Positions 57,481-64,000 of a DNA stretch of 64,000 nt are shown here, piece after piece. The position numbers and the translations under genes are program-made. Position 1 is the first letter of the stretch. Every line of letters starts with the position of its first letter. Source of the stretch: Melieria omissa (Eukaryota; Arthropoda; Insecta; Diptera; Ulidiidae); contig OZ020267.1 of NCBI GenBank assembly GCA_963971225.1, positions 8,149,574 to 8,213,573 on the forward strand, read 5' to 3'. The notes beneath the pieces were generated by a model. That model did not search any database. It was not told where the DNA came from and saw nothing but the letters and a program-made list of their open reading frames with translations.

Positions 57481-60400
57481 TTTGAAATTCTGAATTTGTT
57501 ACTCTGAATTCTAAATGAAATTGTAATAGTATTTATTTTAAAAAAAATATTGTAGTTCAAATTTTTTTTACAAAATTTTTACTATCTCACACTTTGCAAT
57601 CTTCTTCCTTTCTTTCAACCGTTGCCCCCAAAGCAGCTGCCACTTGATCCATCTTCGTGCAGCTGCAACAATTTGTTTTCATTTCTTAATCTTTCTTTCA
57701 TTAATCTATACCTCAAGAAACCTATTAAAGGCACATTAAACCCATTAGTCCCATAGTCCTACACCGCTTTAGGACCTCACCAAGAATGTTTATATAACCT
57801 GGTTTGGTGCCATTCGTTGCGTTGCACTCATTCTGTCTCATTTGTTATTGGCAGCAGCTAATTTTCTAAAGCACTTAAACTTTTATTGTTTCACTCGAAC
57901 TTCCATTAACTAATGCACTTTGCATTAAAGTCACCCGCCCATTATTCCAGTATCCACCACTTTGTGCTCTTCCTTTTATTTTCAATTGTTTTCGTCTTAG
58001 GCATAAAGTTCATTAGCGTGTGACGTCTTTATTTAATATTTAAAGAATTTTTTGTGCACCGCAGCTGGTCACCCTATTCGTGCCACCACGCAGATTGCCG
58101 CCTCCGCTACTTATTGAGTTTTAGCACACTTCTCTTCCATTTGCTGGCAGTTGGTGCTTATGTTGCCACAGCACCCAAAAACAAAAATAAAACAAAACAT
58201 GGCAGCGAGCAGACAAGGCAACATAAAAAATAAATACAAAAGTATAAGTAATCTTAAAAATTTACACACGTAGCCGGAAAGTGTTTGCGAACGCTGGTGC
58301 GAAATTCGCATTCATTTATTGTTGCTATTGTTATTGTTGGCGCTAATGTTGTGGATGCTGCTGTTGGCTCTTCATGCCACGCATTGAGATATCAGCGTCA
58401 AGATGAGCGCCACGGCCAACGGGTCGTATGAGTGCGCTCGATTTGGGCTGCGCGGCATTTGCCGAATTGCTCGAATTGAATTATTGATGTGCCCATTAAT
58501 GCGGAGGAGGGTTAATTTTCGACTCCGCACAAACGCACCGTGCAGCGTATAAATATTTGAGCGCAATCGCAGCGCGCTGCTTGTGGCAAACAATTGCCAC
58601 CGCCATTCCATTTCAGCGGCAAGTAAATGGAAATTAAATTATTGCCATTGCTTGGCCAATAAAAGCGAAACGACTACGTGGCGTTTTCAACGGCACTCAA
58701 CTGTAACTGCTTGTCGGTCGTTTGATTGGGCGATTGTGTATGTCTTTGCGTTTGCTGTTTGATGCGGCTGCTGTTGTTGTTGTTTTTACATTGTAACCAC
58801 TAAATGCAAGTGAAGCGTCCTTCAGCCGTAACCCGCTCAGCGCTGCACTCGCACAAAGGCATTGCGTCGACGACGACTGTGTCGCCGTGCAGCGATGCAA
58901 CCTTTTGCCGTGTTTTGATTATTCAAGCGAGCCACTTGAATGAGTGCAAGTGCACACTTGGCCATAATCGCAATAATTGTCAGTGCCATACGCGCGTCTG
59001 TTGCAACAAATTCGTGCAAACACACGAATACAAGAAATGAACGCAAACAAAAACCCACACACACACACATACAGACACAGATGAAACCAGCGCTGCCCTT
59101 CAGCTCTGAATGTTGAGTTCATAACATTTGTTTTTTTGCGTAACACATCTGAAATTGAAAGTAAAAACGTGTCTGCAGCACAAGAACATTGCACTGCACA
59201 CATGCATACAGATTGCGGACGTGTATGTGGCATCTATGTGTGTCTGTGTGTGTGCTTAAAACATTGAGTTTACTTACATAGCTGCTCGATGCATGTGGCA
59301 GCTGCTGCTGTGCTGCGCTTCGTTTCGCTTTTATTGCAAGTTGTCATTGCAGCAGTTGCTGTCGCATCTACAGTCGCTGCTCCAGCTCCAGTTCCAGCTG
59401 CTGATTTTCTTTGCAATTCAGTTGTGCCAAGTCTCTTTAGGAATTTGTAATGACTTCTACTGCTCAACTGACTGACTGACTGACTGACGCAATGTTTGGC
59501 TGGCTGGCGGGGGAGTTGGCAGCATGTGCGCTATGTGCGTCATTGCAATTGAATTTTAATAGTCTGTGTGGCGCCTGATGAGGCGTCATTTGACTGCATA
59601 TCACAAACTCATACAACAAATACGCAAAAGAAAATTGCACAAAATTGAAAAAGTGCGGTTAAAGTATTTTTCGAGCATTCATTTCATTGCTGATTGTAAC
59701 TACACTCGAATTTGTTGGCATTTGATTTTAGATCTTAGGAGTCTTTAGTCTTTTATTTAGTGATTCTTAACTGAGCTCTTGGACACTTAATTACATCCAA
59801 TGTTTAGAAGCCGTTTTAAATTGTTGTACTTAACCCTTCGCTGCATGGCATTGCATATATGCAATGTTACCTTTTCATAGATTTAAAAAAGCAACAAGTG
59901 TTTCGATTTGGTGAAATAATTTTCGTTATTGATAGCGATGGTGGTATGGCGATCGCAGTCGCTTACCTGTTTAGTGCGTTGAATTATGAGTATACAGTGA
60001 CGTCTGACCTCTGTTCGACTCCTCGTAGTAGCCGACACTAAAATATTGATAAAACCGACTTTCATTTCGGCGGTAGTGCTCTCACCAGGATACGGAAAAT
60101 GGCCGCAAAACTTCTTTCATAGATACAGGAATTCCAAAAAATTTAATTTTTACCATCAGAACTTTTAAGAATTTTATGACAAACATGTTTTTTCTTCATG
60201 GAAACTAAATCATGCAAAAATTGTTTTACATGTCTTGAGTAATCTATTTTTCTTACACCACAAGCAATGAATCTTATATTTACAGTATAAGTCATATAAG
60301 ACAAATTACTAGAACAAACTTCAATACACACTTAAAACAAGGAGCTCAAATCTAATTCTAAAAGTAGCATAAGAAAAAATAAATAAAAATGACTATAAGT
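57481..60400. other. non-coding DNA with microsatellites
   Basis: Includes a GTT-type run near 58315-58345, a GGGTCGTATGAGTG word at 58421 related to the 34.7 kb array motif, a CA run at about 59057-59072, and GACT repeats at 59464-59487. The small frames have no domain character. Confidence 0.5.
59464..59487 (+). repeat. (GACT)n microsatellite
   Basis: About six tandem tetranucleotides. Confidence 0.85.
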
Positions 60401-60404
60401 TCTT

Positions 60405-60515
60405 CAATTTATTACACAACTTGTGGGTAGCAAATTTGTGGGTTTCAAATGGCATTGTGCTCAAAAATTGTGTACAAAATCTCTTCCCCAAAATTAAGTC
60501 CTGTGCGCGCCACTG
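60405..60515 (-). mobile_element. possible hAT-like MITE fragment
   Basis: On the minus strand from 60515 the sequence CAGTGGCGCGCACAGGACTT then AATTTTGGGGAAG resembles the left end of the element at 16731 (CAGTGGCGCACATAGGAATT then ATTCTTGGGGGG). No second inverted end was found, so it is at best one end of a related element. An overlapping 101-codon frame is probably incidental. Confidence 0.3.
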
Positions 60516-60779
60516 CCTGTCGCCGTCACTCGCGCAGAGGACGCTAACATTTCTAGGCTCCACATTCCTTACTTTCCTTACTGGGAATTCAATTTCAAAC
60601 GTCTGGAAGGTAGCCAAATTTATATTAGAATTCTCAGAAATCCGAGAACTCTGAGTGGAAAAGATACGCTGCCCTACTATGATATCACAATGAGACATCT
60701 TTTTGTGCTTCTGTGAGCTTTTAATTTACCAGATTTTCATATCATTTTCTCTATGCATAAAGTGACCTGCAGCAGACGA

Positions 60780-61620
60780 CCCAATAAGACAATCAGCCTA
60801 AGTTTCGTTTGACTGCAGTCACTCTCGATCGACAATACTTGTTTGTGGGTTGAGACATTCGATTTGTTAAAAATCAAAACTTCGTTTGGCTGCAGCTACT
60901 CTCGACCCATAACGTCGATTTGTGAAAAAAATTAAACAACTTAAAAACAAAATTATGAGAGTCTCATGAGTTTTATTAAGTTAATTTTTTCTTGACTAAA
61001 GAGTCCTAAAATGGTAAAAAATGAAACACTTTAGTATGTATGTGTCAACTAAATGTGTTCGGTAAATTGTTCAAAGTTTTGGTTAGTTATTTCGTTGGTT
61101 GGATCCTGTGGAAATGTTTTGGAAATTTGGTGAAAAGTGAAAAATTAGCCAACGTTTAGTTAACTGACTTGTTCCAGAGGAAGAGGAAGAAAATATTCCT
61201 CACTTCCTATGTTACTATCGTGCTTTATCCAAAAGAAGGCAGACCTACTTAGGCAACTTCTTCTTCGGAAGTCTAGAAGATCTAGTAGATCTAGCTGATG
61301 AGACCATACGCCGTCTACTAAGCTTCGTTAATAGCTCCAATTGGTTTAACGAGTGAGCGAAATGATGCTCGATCTCATGTGGTATCACAATGGGCAGCTT
61401 GGCCAAAGTGTGCTCCTCGTGGAGCAGCCACACCTGCCTACCTTGTTCCAGATTTTGGTTGGTTAGTTGGTTGGTTGATTCCTCTTTGAAAAAAGATGTT
61501 TGAAGAGTCATGAAGTGTTGAAAAGTTAAAAACTTTAGTATGTATCAACATTTAGCTCGCTGACTTGTTCAGGCTTTTGGTTGGTTGGTTACAATGCCGA
61601 TGTTTTGATATCTGAATAGG
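60780..61620 (+). repeat. local degenerate direct repeats
   Basis: GTTTCGTTTGACTGCAGTCA (about 60803) recurs as CTTCGTTTGGCTGCAGCTA (about 60882). From about 61010 a unit with TTTAGTATGTAT, CAACATTTAG, TTGTTC and TTTTGGTTGGTTGG recurs roughly three times. The middle copy is split by the LINE at 61179-61441. Confidence 0.55.
61179..61441 (+). mobile_element. 5'-truncated LINE 3' end with 11-bp TSD
   Basis: Flanked by CTTGTTCCAGA at 61168-61178 and 61442-61452, an exact 11-bp duplication. The frame encodes the C-terminal end of an I/LOA/R1-group LINE: EEEEENIPHFLCYYRALSKR, then LGNFFFGSLEDL and NSSNWFNE-stop. The family's last cysteine is Tyr here (LCYY). The 3'UTR reads GTGGTATCACAATGGGCAGC, then GGAGCAGCCACACC, parallel to the tails at 1.3 kb and 26.1 kb; the TAACC end is decayed to CTGCCTAC. 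Confidence 0.8.
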
Positions 61621-61659
61621 TGTCATCCCTATCCGCCATCAGTCGCCTTCAGCAGTTCC

Positions 61660-61965
61660 TTCTGTAAATCTCATTCTAGGAATATAGAACTTTCAGCTTT
61701 TCTTTCGAGTCTTTCTGAATAGTTAATATTTATATTCAACTTGCATATTTTGTTTTTACAACATTTTTATTTCATTACATTTTTATTACATTTTGCTTAT
61801 TTCCACAATGATTCAGTAATTTGAACCTTGTCGAATGAACCTTTAAACCTTTTTTAAAACTCCCGGGAACATAGAGTTTCCAGCTTTTCTTTCAAATCTT
61901 TCTGAGTAGTAAATAGTTATATAAAACTTGCGTATTTTGTTGTTATTACATTTTATTTACTTCTT
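61660..61965 (+). repeat. two-copy direct duplication, spacing about 190 bp
   Basis: TTTCAGCTTTTCTTTCGAGT...TCTTTCTGAATAGT...AACTTGCATATTTTGTT near 61690-61760 recurs as TTTCCAGCTTTTCTTTCAAA...AACTTGCGTATTTTGTT near 61876-61945. Non-coding. Confidence 0.6.
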
Positions 61966-64000
61966 AGTTGGTCCTTTTCTCTTGTCCCAAAGCCATTGGA
62001 AATATTTTTATATGTCTGACGTGTCGGTAATATTTTGGGGAGATAAAGAACACTTAGAATGGGGTTTGTTACATAGTGCCGACTAATGACTGAAACGTGG
62101 AACCCTGATATGGTCCGATGACTGACACATGTTCTTATGGTTTACTGAATAGTAAATAATTCAAAATTTAAAAAGCTTTTTAAAATACTATGCAAAACCT
62201 TTTGCTAGTTTGCTTTTGGACCGAGCACAGTATACCGTAGACCAGATATTTGACACGACTTCATATTTCTTCATAAATAGAAAAAACATGACACATATTT
62301 TGTCAAAAAGTTTCTCTATTGCATTTACCCAACAGCCCCAGAATCGCTCTCTGATTCTTTGAAGTGCGGCCCACACTGTCGATCACTTTTTTGCAAAGTT
62401 CGACGCTGGACTCTAAAAAAATGGTGATGTAAGATGTGCTGCTACCAATACAACAGCGATTTCCTAGAATTTTCTTGGAATTTTAAATTTTGTTTGAAAC
62501 CCCACAAGTTTCAAACTATTCAATTTTTTTGAGCATTGTGACATAAATGACAAATAATTTGTCCCTCAATTGTTCTTTTTTAATTAAATTTTTTTTTAAT
62601 TTTTCTCTCAATTTTTCTCTGTTTTTGTCATACAAAAAGAGGCCGCCATTCTATCTGGTTCATTTAAATATTTTCACTATGGAACTGAGCTCGTTTCTTA
62701 TTTGAAGACTTTGTAAAACCTCCACATAGTTTTCTCCTCCAGGTTTATCCTAAATGTTTATAAAAATAGTAAATAGTTTAGTATGGCCAGCATTGGTCAT
62801 GGAAGGGTTAGCATTTAGAGTTTCATGTGGTCATTCATATCTGTAGCCAAAAACCAAAAACGCTCAAAACAATTAAAGGAAAGATTAACATAAAAGTGCT
62901 GACATATTCCTTTAAAATTTGCTGCTCAAAAAATTACTTTGAATCCTACTTTTGTCATACCATTTTTTTCCTAACAATTAACTTGTTTAGTTCCCTCTGG
63001 CTATTCCAAATACTTATCTCTAATTGCAGCTTACAATTTAAACAATGTTACATAATTTTTTCTCAGTTAAGACTCTAAACATATCAAACTTTAACAACCT
63101 TAAACCAAAAATTCCCCTACGGCCTATGGCCCCATGGCTCCGCTTAATCATAATTTCTGACTCATCAATTTAAAACGTTTTTTAAAAATGTTGTTATAAA
63201 GTTGTCGAAATATTCCAATAATCCTCATTTCGTTATACATGCGCTTGTTACACCGACTTAACTTTGAAACAAAAAAGAAGAAAAACAACAACAATCTAGC
63301 AAACAAAATTGAAAGTAGCGCCAACATTTGCATAGCGACAAGTTGCGAAAATGTGAAAAAGCGAACGCCGCGTTCGCATGGAATGCAGACACTTCTGCGT
63401 GTACGTCGAAAAGCGATACTCATCTTCATTTTTAAACTAGTGACAGCTGTCATTCAGAGCTAAATTACCGCGGCGCGTGTGGGTCCCGCACTCGAGTCGT
63501 GTCGAGTCGAGTCAGTTTGCTGTGCGTTGTTGGCAACTTGCAAAATGGTTATGCGCCTTAAATGAGGCAAGAAACTTTTACATTTTACAGCAACGATTCG
63601 GCGAATGTTGTGATGCCTTATTTTTTTTGGGGCTGTTTTTTGTTTTTGTTCGTTGAATTTGAGCGTATTTTTAAGGGGAATTACACGCTGCCGCACTGTG
63701 ACAATTTGTCGCATAAGCAACTTTCTATAGAAGACACCAGCAGGATGGCCGGAATGTGATAAGCTGAGCTCACATGTTCTTACAGGCAACGAGCGTCTTT
63801 GAGGGCGGCGAGGCGTGCACACACGCGTGGCTGTCGAAAGTTTGCCCGCTAATGCTGCAACAATGTGCGGAGGAGCCTGTGGCAGGTGGGCGCAACCGAC
63901 CAACGAAACAATCTGCCTTGGGACTTTGGCAAACTTTTGACGCTCGCTCATAGACACTTTGCCTGGGCCTCGCATCGCCTCGTGTAGATAATATTTTCAG
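61966..64000. other. non-coding DNA, no gene seen
   Basis: AT-rich to about 63440, then GC-richer. The 171-codon minus-strand frame at 63460-63975 has no domain, signal peptide or fly-like codon pattern that I trust. The last bases, ATATTTTCAG, look like a splice acceptor, but nothing downstream is available to test this. Confidence 0.45.

Noticed and set aside
63460..63975. 171-codon minus-strand frame
   Set aside because: No domain, no signal peptide and an implausible composition (many R, Q, H). A chance frame in GC-richer DNA is more likely.
63991..64000. Splice acceptor ATATTTTCAG at the window edge
   Set aside because: The word is common in AT-rich DNA and no downstream exon sequence is available.

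Overview
The window looks like non-coding DNA from a higher fly (Diptera, Brachycera). Support comes from CA/GT and CAA/GTT-type simple repeats, mariner, pogo-like and hAT-like DNA transposons, BEL/Pao and gypsy-type LTR elements, and I/LOA/R1-like LINEs ending in AACCTAACC. The one plausible host start codon has a fly-like context (CCAAAC-ATG). A tephritid-type fly would fit, but nothing I can see fixes the genus. No complete host gene is present. The best host coding piece is one short signal-peptide exon at 40425-40482 (+). It has an in-frame upstream stop and a consensus GTAAGT donor in phase 1, and no following exon is recognisable in the remaining 23.5 kb, so the right third of the window may be its first intron.

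Layout. 0-1.4 kb: a mariner fragment cut by a 5'-truncated LINE with a target-site duplication (TSD). 4.3-5.6, 7.9-8.6 and 10.7-13.2 kb: three unrelated long-period tandem arrays (about 80-90, 175 and 134 bp), with an intact-edged tRNA-SINE at 8.9 kb. 15.8-17.5 kb: a duplicated CT-rich tract holding a short hAT-like MITE. 22-23.5 kb: a minus-strand LINE remnant interrupted by a SINE whose 3' side ends in about 400 bp of (ATCAC)n. 25.1-27 kb: an unknown dispersed repeat, a SINE with a (CCTAA)n tail, and a dead mariner. 29.7-30.7 kb: a TTGAA/TGGAA pentamer satellite inside about 3.7 kb of very AT-rich DNA. 34.7-36.1 kb: a tandem array whose unit carries CAACGGGGCGTATGAGT. 37-40.4 kb: a GC-richer putative promoter and 5'UTR zone leading to the signal-peptide exon.

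41.3 kb: a pogo-like MITE. 42.2-47.5 kb: a BEL/Pao element on the minus strand with a long open gag-protease frame but no reverse transcriptase, RNase H or integrase. 50-51.5 kb: a degenerate tandem array. 51.8-52.2 kb: an inverted copy of the 25 kb unknown repeat. 54.3-54.8 kb: a 519-bp fold-back element built from two apparently identical 240-bp mariner 5' ends. 55.8-57.5 kb: an AT-rich array of about 76 bp units interrupted by a solo gypsy-type LTR with a 4-bp TSD. 60.4-62 kb: local repeats and a second truncated LINE. The rest is ordinary intergenic or intronic DNA with microsatellites.

The elements are linked. Two LINE 3' ends, a LINE tail relic and one SINE share a related 3' tail, which suggests a SINE-LINE partnership. 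Three SINEs with different heads and tails share one central domain. The fold-back element and the two mariner fragments belong to related mariners.
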